DNA of 60,331 bases, from positions 1 through 60,331 of the IMG/VR virus record IMGVR_UViG_3300025120_000050; one strand, written 5' to 3'. Positions 50,682 through 60,224 of this stretch are shown here, piece after piece; within the stretch, counting starts at the first letter, position 1; every line of letters starts with the position of its first letter. The stretch comes from a virus. A program made the translations under genes and the position numbers. Under the pieces are notes generated by a model. That model was not told where the DNA came from. It ran no database searches and saw only the letters and a list, made by a program, of their open reading frames with translations.

Positions 50682-50956
50682 AAAAATGCTGCCATCAATG
50701 GATTTAGCTTCAATTGCATGGCACTATATGGGGTAGTATTTTTTATATTAACTACTTTACCTGGTTTTTTGTGGTTGATGGGAGCAATATATTCGCTTGT
50801 TTTGTTATTGAAGAAACCCCAAATACTACTGGGATGCTTATCATCACCAAAAGTGAAGTCCATAGAACAATTTTTGATCCAAATTCTGGTGAGTCTGGTG
50901 TTGAATTCTTCAGTCCAGTATTCATAACCTTTGGGAGCAGTGTGAAAGTTTTTCAT
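50678..50956 (-). CDS. Small protein, unknown function
   Basis: This 92-aa protein reads MKNFHTAPKGYEYWTEEFNT, RLTRIWIKNCSMDFTFGDDK, then HPSSIWGFFNNKTSEYIAPI. It is beta-rich with several Trp. Both ends overlap neighbours by 4 bp, so it is translated as part of a coupled run from 51537 to 50006. Confidence 0.78.
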   Translation of the reverse strand: MKNFHTAPKGYEYWTEEFNTRLTRIWIKNCSMDFTFGDDKHPSSIWGFFNNKTSEYIAPINHKKPGKVVNIKNTTPYSAMQLKLNPLMAAFL

Positions 50957-51099
50957 AATGGACGAACTTGACAGTTTTTACAACCTTCTTTTGATACAAT
51001 TTTTTCAAACCATACAGCATCTTCAATATTAAAAAATACTGCTGATTGTTTAGAAAATTTTGACTTCTTAGGTTTGTCGTAAGTTAGAAGAAATTTCAT
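50953..51099 (-). CDS. Small basic protein (48 aa)
   Basis: The ATG 51099 start (MKFLLTYDKPKKSKFSKQSA) is preferred over one at 51138, which would extend the overlap. It continues VFFNIEDAVWFEKIV and ends GCKNCQVRPL with a CxxC. It overlaps the preceding gene by 32 bp. Function unknown. Confidence 0.65.
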   Translation of the reverse strand: MKFLLTYDKPKKSKFSKQSAVFFNIEDAVWFEKIVSKEGCKNCQVRPL

Positions 51100-51307
51100 T
51101 TTGAAACTCCATAATAATGTCTTCTTTAGAATGTCCAATATCCATCAGATACTTAACAAAGTAAGAGATATATTCTGATAGATTGACATCACAGTCAAAT
51201 GTTATCTCAGTTTTAGTGCTGTTGGTAGTCTGAGGAAACATAATGTCATAAGTTCCAAAGACAATTTCTTCTTTATAATAAGAAAAAGTAGATTTGCTAT
51301 TATTCAT
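51068..51307 (-). CDS. Small acidic protein, unknown function
   Basis: This 79-aa protein reads MNNSKSTFSYYKEEIVFGTY, DIMFPQTTNSTKTEITFDCD, then SEYISYFVKYLMDIGHSKED. Beta strands precede a helical FVKYLMDIGHSKEDIIMEF end. The start overlaps the upstream stop by 4 bp. Confidence 0.75.
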   Translation of the reverse strand: MNNSKSTFSYYKEEIVFGTYDIMFPQTTNSTKTEITFDCDVNLSEYISYFVKYLMDIGHSKEDIIMEFQNEISSNLRQT

Positions 51308-51537
51308 GTTACAAATTGAGTGACAACTTTACTAGGTACATCTTCATGTAAGGCAAATTTTTCTGCTTTACTAATATTCTGTCTTAATTTAGTATAGCAA
51401 CCTAAATTAAATTCGTTATCCTCAGATACAATCACATCAAAACATTGATTATCATCTTTGGCAATGACATTCCATACTCCTCCATATTCAGAATGGGGGA
51501 ATGGTACAAAGTGATCGATCACATACATGAATTTCAT
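51304..51537 (-). CDS. Small protein, unknown function
   Basis: This 77-aa protein starts MKFMYVIDHFVPFPHSEYGG, then VWNVIAKDDNQCFDVIVSED, then CYTKLRQNISKAEKFALHED. It heads the tightly overlapping run of genes down to 50006. The gap before it holds a terminator at 51577 and a TATGGAG stretch that may act as the ribosome site. Confidence 0.75.
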   Translation of the reverse strand: MKFMYVIDHFVPFPHSEYGGVWNVIAKDDNQCFDVIVSEDNEFNLGCYTKLRQNISKAEKFALHEDVPSKVVTQFVT

Positions 51538-51576
51538 TTGATCAATAAATCTCCATAGTTTTTAAAATAATAGCAG

Positions 51577-51605
51577 AAAAAGTCCCTAATGGCAAATTAG
51601 GACTT
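51577..51605 (-). terminator. Rho-independent terminator after the 47-aa gene
   Basis: AAGTCCTAAT and ATTAGGGACTT pair with one bulged base around a TTGCC loop, followed by a T-run. The stop codon of the 51597 gene lies inside the left arm. Confidence 0.7.
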
Positions 51606-51740
51606 TAGTTTTCTAACCAAATATTCTGCCCAATCTTCTAACTTATCAGGATGAACTGATCTAATGTCTGAATCCTGCACTGCTTTGCGAATGGATTCTA
51701 TCTCCTCAATTTTTAATTTTTTATTCTTTTTCAGTGTCAT
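51597..51740 (-). CDS. Small basic/acidic protein (47 aa)
   Basis: ATG 51740 gives MTLKKNKKLKIEEIESIRKA, then VQDSDIRSVHPDKLEDWAEY and LVRKLKS. It overlaps the end of the preceding gene by 20 bp in another frame. The helix pattern EDWAEYLVRKLK resembles small phage regulatory peptides. Function unknown. Confidence 0.6.
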   Translation of the reverse strand: MTLKKNKKLKIEEIESIRKAVQDSDIRSVHPDKLEDWAEYLVRKLKS

Positions 51741-52008
51741 AAGAGGAATTGTTTGGAGAGTCGTAATTGTGTAAACTTTTAATATTAGCAGGCACTACTA
51801 CATGATTCCAAGCACGTTTAGATGCTTTATCATATCCATCAATAAAAACAGGTAGAAAAGATTTTAATGCTTCAACACCATTACTAATCACAGTGGAATC
51901 ATTTTTTTCAATACCATCTTGTATGTATTCAACCATACCTTCAATGGCAACGATCTTGTTGAACTCTGTCTCAAGTTCACTCATTACTTCCCAAGTCTTA
52001 TTAGACAT
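51721..52008 (-). CDS. Small protein, unknown function
   Basis: ATG 52008 (MSNKTWEVMSELETEFNKIV) gives 95 aa and overlaps the upstream stop as TAATG. It continues IEGMVEYIQDGIEKNDSTVI and FLPVFIDGYDKASKRAWNHV. It is helical throughout. The end is Asn/Ser-rich. No family recognised. Confidence 0.75.
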   Translation of the reverse strand: MSNKTWEVMSELETEFNKIVAIEGMVEYIQDGIEKNDSTVISNGVEALKSFLPVFIDGYDKASKRAWNHVVVPANIKSLHNYDSPNNSSYDTEKE

Positions 52009-52202
52009 TAGATAATCTCCCAATTTAAATCATTTTCTTTACTCATCCAAAAATGGTATCTCCCACTAATGGATGACAAAAACATCATGTTTTGATCTTC
52101 TTTCTCAAGTCTACATGAATGCAGTTGATCCATCAAGTTGTGGAATCTATTCTTTGCTTTGATACTCTTTGGTTTGACTGTAATGAATTTAGTTTTGTTC
52201 AT
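52008..52202 (-). CDS. Small conserved cyanophage protein, unknown function
   Basis: This 64-aa basic protein reads MNKTKFITVKPKSIKAKNRF, HNLMDQLHSCRLEKEDQNMM, then FLSSISGRYHFWMSKENDLN. The KPKSIKAKNRF...MMFLSSISGRYHFW core is familiar from cyanophages. The TTGACA-17-TAAATT promoter at 52251 drives it. Confidence 0.82.
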   Translation of the reverse strand: MNKTKFITVKPKSIKAKNRFHNLMDQLHSCRLEKEDQNMMFLSSISGRYHFWMSKENDLNWEII

Positions 52203-52250
52203 AATGTACTTAGAATTAACGAGAAGATTCTCATCAAACCCTACAAGGCT

Positions 52251-52279
52251 AATTTAGGCGTGGAAGGGAGAAATGTCAA
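52251..52279 (-). promoter_or_regulatory. Sigma-70-type promoter TTGACA-17-TAAATT
   Basis: -35 TTGACA at 52274-52279, 17-bp spacer, -10 TAAATT at 52251-52256, about 49 bp before ATG 52202. Full -35 match, weaker -10. Confidence 0.6.
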
Positions 52280-52295
52280 TAGTATGTAAAGATAA

Positions 52296-52394
52296 TTAAC
52301 TAAGAGCACGAATTACTACATCAGTAATTCTTACACCCCAGTTCATCATCCAGACAAATGATGCAATAAAGATCAGTTTGTGTGTAGCAGTCAT
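52296..52394 (-). CDS. Membrane microprotein (32 aa)
   Basis: MTATHKLIFIASFVWMMNWG followed by VRITDVVIRALS is a single hydrophobic helix with basic ends. An AGAGGAGG sequence ends one base before the ATG, unusually close for a ribosome site. A TATAAT lies 23 bp upstream. Confidence 0.55.
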   Translation of the reverse strand: MTATHKLIFIASFVWMMNWGVRITDVVIRALS

Positions 52395-52416
52395 CCTCCT
52401 CTGTATGTCTCCACAT

Positions 52417-52444
52417 ATTATAAGACCCCTCAGAGGACTTCTAA
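52417..52444 (-). promoter_or_regulatory. Putative promoter TTAGAA-16-TATAAT inside a terminator
   Basis: Perfect -10 TATAAT at 52417-52422. The weak -35 TTAGAA at 52439-52444 overlaps the left arm and loop edge of the fibre-gene terminator. It would drive the 32-aa membrane gene, in the same arrangement as at 47870 and 48991. Confidence 0.5.
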
Positions 52445-52449
52445 GGGGT
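52425..52449 (-). terminator. Terminator hairpin after the 1868-aa adhesin gene
   Basis: ACCCCTTAGA pairs with TCTGAGGGGT (one G-T pair) around a 5-nt loop. The following T-rich CTTATAATA is short of a full T-run. It lies 25 bp after the stop of the large fibre gene. Confidence 0.6.
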
Positions 52450-52473
52450 TTGTGGACAGTTTGTGAGGTGTCT

Positions 52474-55400
52474 TTATCTAGCGTTAGATTGACCACCATA
52501 CAAATTGAATTCTGGTGCTTCTGCCCATGCACAGTAGATATAAGTTGATGCAGCATTATAATTGTCATTATTTCCTCCAGTAATCTTAAATCCATTTGAA
52601 AGGAAATCAAGATTATATCCAGAGTTATCTACATTTGCACCATCAGTGTTTAACTTTAATCTTCCATTTAATGGGTTTATAGTATCTCTCTTATTATCAT
52701 AAACAATCCAATTTCCTGTACCCAATCTCTTAATCCACAACAATGATGGACGAAAACCTAATTCTACAAATGGTCCGTCAGCAGCATCGCTATCATTATT
52801 TCCAGTATAAGATCCAAATTTCTGTAGTCCAGGTACATTGTGCCAGTGAAATGAAATGAAGTTTCTAGAAACTCTATTTACATTATTGTATCCAGATCCA
52901 ACAGTAAAAACTGATGATGTTGGATCAAAATCACCCCAAGGTCCAGTAGCATCTGTTATATCACCATCATCAAATTCAAGATATTTTAAATTTGGTTTAA
53001 CATTAGAAGCAGAATGATAAATTGTCCATGCTGTTGAACTATCTGTCAACTGTTTTATAATCATGAAATCAGGTTTTTGTGAGAGACCGTGAGGGATAGT
53101 CTTAGCAGATGAATTATTTGAACCAGCATACTTAATGATACTAAATCCTTGTTTTGTTCCAACAGATGCACCAGTTGCAGCAAGAGATGGAGAATTAGTA
53201 GGTGTTACTCCATTATCAATAAGGAGTTTATCATCAATTCTCCATCCATAGAGTATCATACCAGCAGCATTAACTGTGGTTTTGGTGATTGTTATGGAAG
53301 TAATAGGACCACTAAAAGGCACTGTAGTGACGTCACTAAACGCAGGGTCTACTGTTGCACATGGCGTTAAATTAAAGGTTGTGGTTCCATTAATAGTAAT
53401 TGTACCAGATGTACCTGAAGTGATTCCACCAAATAAACTAACACTTGAATTACATTGAACAGCTGGACTTAAGGTCAATCTGACAGATACAGCAGCAGAT
53501 CCATCACCATTACAATGTGTGTAATTAGTTAAGTCAGCATCAAACATAGCTGTTTTAGCTAAGAAATTTCCACTGTTTCCTGTAGTGGTAACATTATTAC
53601 TCCAAGTTTGAGTTTGATTATAAGAGGCACTATTCAGAGAACCAACACTCATATTAGCAGCAGCAGCACTTGCGTAACCTACATCATCAATATTAAAGGT
53701 GTTTTTATTTCCACCAGCTTTAAAATTATACGTTGTATAAGTTCTACTACCAGTAAACCAATTGGAATCAGATTCATATCCATTACCATTAACATTTGCA
53801 ATTGCTAATCCACTACCATCAGCATTTGTTGTATCTGACTTTAGTCCACCATTAAAACCACGCACAGAATCTGCCCAAATCCAATATTCACTATTAGATG
53901 TAGATTTTGCAATCGTAAGATCAGTTTTAAAATCTAAATCTGTAATTTTATATTGTGCCTGTAGACCTGATCTAACATCTACAAAATTAGTAGGACGTGT
54001 AATCACAGTCTCTGGTGTTACATTAGCAGCATTAAGTGGTTGGAAACCTTCTGGTGGTGCATACTTGAAGGGTTTTTGTCCAAAGTTAGAACTCCAACCA
54101 AAGTTTGCTCCACTACTATATGTTCCTACAGTAAATGTAAATTCTCCAGATAAACCAGTATATGCTATTCCTCTAGAAACTCCATTTTTATAAAATACCA
54201 GAGTGCCTTTATCTAAATTAAATGCTACACCAATTGTATCTCCTGTTGTATATGAACCTCCATAAGTAACAGTGGCATTACTATTAAATTTATTTCCAGC
54301 TTGATTATAAGAGTATCCTCCAGAATAGAATCCTATTCCATAAGCCAATAGTTGGTCTGTTTTTATAATTCCAATTTCATGATAATTTGAAGATCCAGTA
54401 ACTGTTCCTTCAAAATACCACTTACCAGAACTAAAAGCAATAGTTCCATCAACTCTTCCTTGACCTGAAGATGATGTATTGGCAGCATCTAAGTTTCCAT
54501 TAGTAAGAACAATATTAGTTTGAGGACTCTTATCAAGAGGATTTAAAGTGCAATAACGGGTCTCTTGTCCACGAACTGCATTTATATCAGTTGTGAATGG
54601 GTTGAAGTTATCTGCTGATACATTACCGTTTAATTTAATTCCAACTGGTGGACTATTTGTTGTCACACCATTACTTGTAACTTCTCCACCAAGAATAGGA
54701 GCACCTAAATCAGTTGGAGTATATCTAACACCAGCAACTTGACCACTAAATCTACCACTCTGTACATCACCAAATGTTATTGGACTTGTAGGGTCTCCAT
54801 CACTACTTGTTTGTTGTGCAACCAGAACACCATCAACAAATAATTTCAAATCTGATGTACTATTTGTTGTCATTCTAATATGATACCATCTTCCAATTTC
54901 AGCAACTACACCAGAATCTAAAACACCAAATGATCCAAAGACATTAAATTTTAGTGACCCGTCACTTGGAAAACCAAAACTGGTATCATTACCATTAGTT
55001 CCATTCCATCCAAGAATATATGGAGCAGATGTAGTTGCTGTTTCTAATCTAATATATCCATCAATAGTCCACGCAGATGCAGGTGTTACAGCATAGGATA
55101 GATATTTACCATCTTTAACAAAGTTGGCAGCATTTGTTATACCAAATTTGTTAGCATCAGCTGATAAAAAACTGGTAGAACCTCCATTTGCAGTTAGAGT
55201 GCGATTATTTCCAGAATCATCATTAATATCACTATTTACGGGCCACATGGCATAAGCAGTTCCTGTTACAGAGGGAATAACTGCTGTCTTTTGTGGTCCT
55301 TCACTATTTGACTGACAACACAGAAGTTTTGTATTGGTTACATTAGTCAGTGTTCTTGTTGGTGGATTAAATTCTGATGTATAAACAGAAGAACCATTTA

Positions 55401-58080
55401 CAAATCTTGCATTAGAAATAAATCCTGGGAAATATTCTCCACCATAACCCCATCCAGTAATTAAATCTGTGAATACATCTGAATTATTATCTGTTGCTTC
55501 CCAAATTTTCCTGCCATCTACAAAACCACGAACAGTGGTTCCTGATTTTGTTAACGCTATATGCGTCCACTTATTAAAAGCAGCAGTATTAATTGTTCCA
55601 CTACCTGCGTTGTCGGTGTAGAACTGATATTGTCCTAACCTAATTCTAAACTGGGTATAGGCGTCTCCATCCGTACTTTCATCAGCACTCATAATTCTAT
55701 AAGTTCCCCCAGCGCTACCAGTGCAATAGAAGTAACATTCCATGCACCAATTAGAACTTGCTGCTAAAGTACCAGGTCCAGTTACTGACAAATAATCACC
55801 AGTACCATCAAAACTCACAGCACCATCAGTGACTTTAGCAAGTTTAGAACCACCACTTACACCTGATGGAGTATTTGGGAGAATGTCTGGGGATGTTGCA
55901 GGAACCACAAAGTTACTGGTGTATTTTGCTACTCCTTTATAAACACGAAAGTCTGAAATATTTCCCACCCAAAGATAACTGGTACTGTAATATCCACCAA
56001 TAGCTAAGTATGTTCCACTGTAGTTCCTTGAATCTGAAATTGTTGTGGCATCTTTAACACCATTCACAAACAGATTTAAAGATGTAGAACTACGAACCAA
56101 TGCTAAATGAACCCATTTATTTGTAATAACTGCTGTTGAAAATGGTGTTGAAGTATTATTTGCATATGATCGGTAAACACTACCATTTGTTTGTAAAGTA
56201 ATAGTATCCGATTGTGTTGCAGCCAATCCGCCAGAAGTTGTTGATATTTGGAAAATACCATCTTCAGCACTGGCAGCAGAGGTTTGATAAACCCAACACT
56301 CAATAGTAAAATTACCCGTACCAAATGTTAAATCAGCACTACTACTACTACTTAAATAGTCACCACTACCATCAAATACAAAACTTCCACCATAGAAGTT
56401 ACTAGCAGCATTTGAAGCAACAGGATCACCATTTGATGTAATTGTCTTTGTTGTGCTTCCACTATTAACAGAATTACTTACATCATTCGCACTACCAACT
56501 AATGGAAGTGCAAGAGTATTCTTCCAGGCATAAGGGTCTGCTTTGGTTTCATCAGTTGTTATACTGATACTATTACCCATACCACTATGGTTAGTGCAAT
56601 AATAATATAACGTATTTGGAGCATTATGTGGAACAGTAAAACTAATTACGTTTGAAACAGAAGTATTTGTTCCATTAGTATACTCTGTACTTCCAGCAGC
56701 ATCAGCAGCAGTAGCAAATCTTAGTGGGTGACCAGTAGAAGCATTATAATCAAAGGTATAGGTCGCACCTCTTATAAAACTAAATGTAGGTTGAGTTCCT
56801 TCATTTTCAAATACATATTTTCCACCACTATTTGTTGCCGATGTTGTTGTATACTGAGCACCTACTTCACTACCAAATACACCAGGTCTTGCTACATTAC
56901 CACCACCATCTGTGTTTAGGATAGGTCTTGCACCTGTTGCTTTAGGAAGTGCTACTGAACCACCAAAGTTTACTGGTGTCCAGTTGTTTCCTTTACCAGA
57001 TTTATCTTCTCCAATTAGTGAGTTTCCATCCATTGGGAGGTAGAATGAGTTACTTGCAGATGGGGTTTGAGTCTGTCCCGTAATAATTGTTCCGTCTATG
57101 CGTAAAGCATAAACAAGTTGCGTGTGTGCCCCAGATGTATATGCAATCCGAATAGAAGATAGACTACCACTTGTGTGGGTAGTAATGTTGAACCAACTTT
57201 GCGAACCAACTGATGGCAAACTTGATGGAACAGTGCCATTAATCTGGAAACCATCCCATCCATTAGATGCAAGTACACTAAGTTCAATCGTAGTGCCAGT
57301 TTTTGGTGTCGCAAAAGTCATTAGCTGATAACGATCACCTGATGCAGCAGCTTGCCAGTATGTGCCTGTGCTACCATCAAACATATCGGCAGGTTCTCTA
57401 TTTAAATAATTTGAACCACCTGATATTACATAATCACCTACTGGAGCAAATGTTCCTTCATACTTTTTAGGTCTCCAAGTATTAGTGAGTCCGTCAGTAT
57501 ATCCAAAATTTTCAGGTCCAAGTGCTAGTCCGTCTATCAGATAGACCTGAGACATTTCACCCTTGAAGGTATTACCATTCCAAAGATACCCAAGATAATG
57601 AGGTTCAGCAGTAGAATTAACCCAAGACTCATAATTTTGTCCACCAGCAAAAGTATTGGTGTTTCTAGATATCTCTACACCATTGACATATATTGTAGAA
57701 TCAGTTTGATATCCTGATCCAGTAGAATCAAAAACAGCAACAATATGATACCATCCAGTATCTCTCAAGAGATTATTTGATGTTATTTCTACCTTATCAG
57801 AACTACCAGTTTTTGATGCAATTGCAATATCAGAGGCTAGTGATTTATAAGTATAAATCTGAGTAAAATCACTGCTACTGTTTCCAGCAACAAGAAGAGG
57901 TTCTGATTGAGCGGCATTTTCATTAAATTTAATCCAACTACTATAAGTCCATGTCCTTCTATTTCCATTGGATGAAGGTGTTCTTGTTAAATATCCACCA
58001 TTAAACTTCAAACTACCATCAATAACCTGAGCACCAGATGCCCTATCAGATGTAACTACCTGAGGTAATGCTATTCCCAT
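52474..58080 (-). CDS. Giant multidomain adhesin / tail fibre protein with LamG and SPRY-like domains
   Basis: This is an 1868-aa protein. Residues 20-210 form a LamG-like domain (GSLKFNGGYLTRTPSS, WTYSSWIKF, WYHIVAVFDS). 215-330 resembles a discoidin-type beta sandwich (YWQAAASGDRYQL). 420-510 is cupredoxin-like with H451, C495, H498 and M501. Further LamG-like domains start FVFDGSGDYLSSSSS (about 565), VSFDGTGDYLSV (about 750) and WTIDGYIRL (about 1010). About 1190-1350 is SPRY-like (GKWYFEGTV ... FYKNGVSRGIAY). The last 230 residues (TIPHGLSQKPDFMIIKQL ... YIYCAWAEAPEFN) recur in marine phage fibres. It likely binds host surface glycans (inference). Confidence 0.9.
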   Translation of the reverse strand: MGIALPQVVTSDRASGAQVIDGSLKFNGGYLTRTPSSNGNRRTWTYSSWIKFNENAAQSEPLLVAGNSSSDFTQIYTYKSLASDIAIASKTGSSDKVEITSNNLLRDTGWYHIVAVFDSTGSGYQTDSTIYVNGVEISRNTNTFAGGQNYESWVNSTAEPHYLGYLWNGNTFKGEMSQVYLIDGLALGPENFGYTDGLTNTWRPKKYEGTFAPVGDYVISGGSNYLNREPADMFDGSTGTYWQAAASGDRYQLMTFATPKTGTTIELSVLASNGWDGFQINGTVPSSLPSVGSQSWFNITTHTSGSLSSIRIAYTSGAHTQLVYALRIDGTIITGQTQTPSASNSFYLPMDGNSLIGEDKSGKGNNWTPVNFGGSVALPKATGARPILNTDGGGNVARPGVFGSEVGAQYTTTSATNSGGKYVFENEGTQPTFSFIRGATYTFDYNASTGHPLRFATAADAAGSTEYTNGTNTSVSNVISFTVPHNAPNTLYYYCTNHSGMGNSISITTDETKADPYAWKNTLALPLVGSANDVSNSVNSGSTTKTITSNGDPVASNAASNFYGGSFVFDGSGDYLSSSSSADLTFGTGNFTIECWVYQTSAASAEDGIFQISTTSGGLAATQSDTITLQTNGSVYRSYANNTSTPFSTAVITNKWVHLALVRSSTSLNLFVNGVKDATTISDSRNYSGTYLAIGGYYSTSYLWVGNISDFRVYKGVAKYTSNFVVPATSPDILPNTPSGVSGGSKLAKVTDGAVSFDGTGDYLSVTGPGTLAASSNWCMECYFYCTGSAGGTYRIMSADESTDGDAYTQFRIRLGQYQFYTDNAGSGTINTAAFNKWTHIALTKSGTTVRGFVDGRKIWEATDNNSDVFTDLITGWGYGGEYFPGFISNARFVNGSSVYTSEFNPPTRTLTNVTNTKLLCCQSNSEGPQKTAVIPSVTGTAYAMWPVNSDINDDSGNNRTLTANGGSTSFLSADANKFGITNAANFVKDGKYLSYAVTPASAWTIDGYIRLETATTSAPYILGWNGTNGNDTSFGFPSDGSLKFNVFGSFGVLDSGVVAEIGRWYHIRMTTNSTSDLKLFVDGVLVAQQTSSDGDPTSPITFGDVQSGRFSGQVAGVRYTPTDLGAPILGGEVTSNGVTTNSPPVGIKLNGNVSADNFNPFTTDINAVRGQETRYCTLNPLDKSPQTNIVLTNGNLDAANTSSSGQGRVDGTIAFSSGKWYFEGTVTGSSNYHEIGIIKTDQLLAYGIGFYSGGYSYNQAGNKFNSNATVTYGGSYTTGDTIGVAFNLDKGTLVFYKNGVSRGIAYTGLSGEFTFTVGTYSSGANFGWSSNFGQKPFKYAPPEGFQPLNAANVTPETVITRPTNFVDVRSGLQAQYKITDLDFKTDLTIAKSTSNSEYWIWADSVRGFNGGLKSDTTNADGSGLAIANVNGNGYESDSNWFTGSRTYTTYNFKAGGNKNTFNIDDVGYASAAAANMSVGSLNSASYNQTQTWSNNVTTTGNSGNFLAKTAMFDADLTNYTHCNGDGSAAVSVRLTLSPAVQCNSSVSLFGGITSGTSGTITINGTTTFNLTPCATVDPAFSDVTTVPFSGPITSITITKTTVNAAGMILYGWRIDDKLLIDNGVTPTNSPSLAATGASVGTKQGFSIIKYAGSNNSSAKTIPHGLSQKPDFMIIKQLTDSSTAWTIYHSASNVKPNLKYLEFDDGDITDATGPWGDFDPTSSVFTVGSGYNNVNRVSRNFISFHWHNVPGLQKFGSYTGNNDSDAADGPFVELGFRPSLLWIKRLGTGNWIVYDNKRDTINPLNGRLKLNTDGANVDNSGYNLDFLSNGFKITGGNNDNYNAASTYIYCAWAEAPEFNLYGGQSNAR

Positions 58081-58090
58081 TTATCTACCC

Positions 58091-59668
58091 TCAGTTAAAG
58101 TTAAGTGATGCGCCAGCAAGCAGTTGTGTTCCTGCTGTTCCTACCCTATTTACCGTGAATGAAATCAAACTAATTGCTCCACTTGCAGTCGGTAATGATG
58201 GTGTAGAACCTGATGGGAATAAGAAATATGTGCTAAATCCTACAGTTGTAATACCAGAATTGATAATCCTTACTGTATGACTATCTGCTTCTGTTCCACC
58301 AGACACTGTGATGGTTGTAATGCCAGATGCAGTAATCTTATGGTCTTGTGCTGCTGTAAGGTTCAGTGTGGTAACAATACCAGATGATACAAGTGCTTCT
58401 GTGGTAATTCCAGCAGCAGGTTGTGTGGCAGCAACATTAGAATTGGTATTTACAGCATTGCCCATGTAAGCATGAGCAGAACACTGATAATGAAGCACTT
58501 GTGGAGTGCTATCTGTTACAACTATTTCGGTATATGTTGATGTGGAAGTAACATTCGTGGTATATGCGGTAGTTTTATCTGCCTCAAGATAGAATCTAAA
58601 TGGATGACTTGTCATGTCACTTGAACTTAGAGTAAATCTATAAGTTCTACCAGGTGTTAATGTAAGGAACGGAGATTGTATTCCATCAATTAAATATGCA
58701 TTACTACTTCCTGTTCCATTATATCTGTGTGCTGTGGTCTTGGCAGCAACTGTGACCGCAAAGTTTACTGTAGTGCTAAAAGGTGCTCTTAGATAATCAT
58801 ATCCTGCAAATGCCGTTCCAGTTACCAACCCAACAGCATTAATACCACCAGCAAGAACTTTAATTCCAGTCCTTGCCGTTACAATACCAAGAGAATCAAT
58901 ATTAGTTACATCTTCGTATGTAAGAACACCAGTGAATGTTGCAGCAACACCAACGAGATTTCCAATTGTTATATTTGGTGCGCCAGATAATCCAGCAGCA
59001 GTTCCTGATGTATTTTGAGTTCCTGATTGATTGACTCCAGGAAGGTTAATATCTCCAGATCCATTAAAAGCAACACCACCAATATTTCTGGACGCTGCTA
59101 AAACTGTTGCAGAACTGGCATTACCAGTCAAAGCACCAACAAAACCACCAGTTGATGTTGTTACACCAGTAACTTCTAAATTATTTTGTATCTTAACTTT
59201 CTTTGTGGTAGTAACACCGAGTACACCATCATAGTTACTCCAAGTGCCACCAGCACCTGCTGAACCACCACCACCAGAAATACTTACATCAATGGTTCCA
59301 CCATTTAGTGAAATGGAATTACCAGTTCCTACAAAATTAAGAGTATTTACATTTCCAATCAGTGCTCCACCAGATTGAATGCCAATTCTATTTACATCAC
59401 CTAAATTAAATGCCTTATATGCAACACCTTCTAAAACATCACCATTAATCGCAGCAGATATCAAAGAAATAGTAGAGGTATCAGTCGCACTATAATCGAC
59501 TCCCTCTATTAGTTTTGCTCCATTCAGGAATAAATCTAAATATCCAACTGTATACCCAGATGAAAAGGTAAAGTTTGTTGTAACTCCAGTCGGGGAAAAA
59601 GTCTGCCTTGCAACAGTTACAGCCGAATCACTCGGTGCCCTTCCAATATATCCGTTGCGATCTGCCAT
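58091..59668 (-). CDS. Tail fibre protein with cupredoxin-like domain
   Basis: This is a 525-aa protein. Residues 20-90 (TFSPTGVTTNFTFSSGYTVG, LDLFLNGAKLIEGVDY) form a common phage fibre N-terminal beta domain. 150-290 holds Gly/Thr-rich repeats, including NIDSLGIVTARTGIKV, shared with the coiled-coil protein at 5653. 295-405 is cupredoxin-like: HPFRF with H355, then YQCSAHAYMGN with C396, H399 and M402. The C-terminus is a beta-rich cap. It follows the 178-aa gene with a 1-bp overlap and precedes the giant adhesin by 10 bp. Confidence 0.87.
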   Translation of the reverse strand: MADRNGYIGRAPSDSAVTVARQTFSPTGVTTNFTFSSGYTVGYLDLFLNGAKLIEGVDYSATDTSTISLISAAINGDVLEGVAYKAFNLGDVNRIGIQSGGALIGNVNTLNFVGTGNSISLNGGTIDVSISGGGGSAGAGGTWSNYDGVLGVTTTKKVKIQNNLEVTGVTTSTGGFVGALTGNASSATVLAASRNIGGVAFNGSGDINLPGVNQSGTQNTSGTAAGLSGAPNITIGNLVGVAATFTGVLTYEDVTNIDSLGIVTARTGIKVLAGGINAVGLVTGTAFAGYDYLRAPFSTTVNFAVTVAAKTTAHRYNGTGSSNAYLIDGIQSPFLTLTPGRTYRFTLSSSDMTSHPFRFYLEADKTTAYTTNVTSTSTYTEIVVTDSTPQVLHYQCSAHAYMGNAVNTNSNVAATQPAAGITTEALVSSGIVTTLNLTAAQDHKITASGITTITVSGGTEADSHTVRIINSGITTVGFSTYFLFPSGSTPSLPTASGAISLISFTVNRVGTAGTQLLAGASLNFN

Positions 59669-60204
59669 TAGTTGACTCCTGTCAAGATGCTGATATTTGC
59701 ATCAATTGCGTTTGCAGTGTCACAGTAAATCTTGATAGAATCACCAGATTCAAGAAGTGTTTTACCTGTATCAGAGATAACAAATGAACTTCCAGCAGGA
59801 ACAGGAATTTTACTTGCTACTGCTACAGTAACTGATGCACTAGTATCTGTGACTTCGACGGTTAGACCAACTTGACCGTTGGTATTATTAGCAAAAGTTC
59901 CACCGATTAAAATAGTTTTAACTCCAGTAGAAGTGTAAAGTGTATGTGGATTTAGAAACTTTACATTCTGACTTGATACTGCAGCAGTGTTTGTCGAATT
60001 TCTATCACAGGTCACTATACCAACACCAATTGAAGAAACTTTTGTTCCACCAAGGTAATTGCCAGTATCAACTAAATCACCAATTGATACCCCTCCAGTA
60101 GAGATGCCCGTAATTTTGTTGGTCGTGATGCCAACAGAACCACCGGTACTGCTGGTTACAACACCTACCGCTCTTGCTAATTTATTTGAAAAAGACTCTG
60201 CCAT
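59668..60204 (-). CDS. Virion structural protein of cyanophage type
   Basis: This is a 178-aa protein. MAESFSNKLARAVGVVTSST is a recognisable start in cyanophage structural proteins. ITTNKITGISTGGVSIGDLV continues into a beta sandwich (TGVKTILIGGTFANNTNGQV, then VPAGSSFVISDTGKTLLESG). It is probably a small fibre or fibre-attached protein. It has an ATAAATA late box 20 bp upstream. Confidence 0.85.
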   Translation of the reverse strand: MAESFSNKLARAVGVVTSSTGGSVGITTNKITGISTGGVSIGDLVDTGNYLGGTKVSSIGVGIVTCDRNSTNTAAVSSQNVKFLNPHTLYTSTGVKTILIGGTFANNTNGQVGLTVEVTDTSASVTVAVASKIPVPAGSSFVISDTGKTLLESGDSIKIYCDTANAIDANISILTGVN

Positions 60205-60224
60205 CGTTTTTTAAGTGTTAGGAT

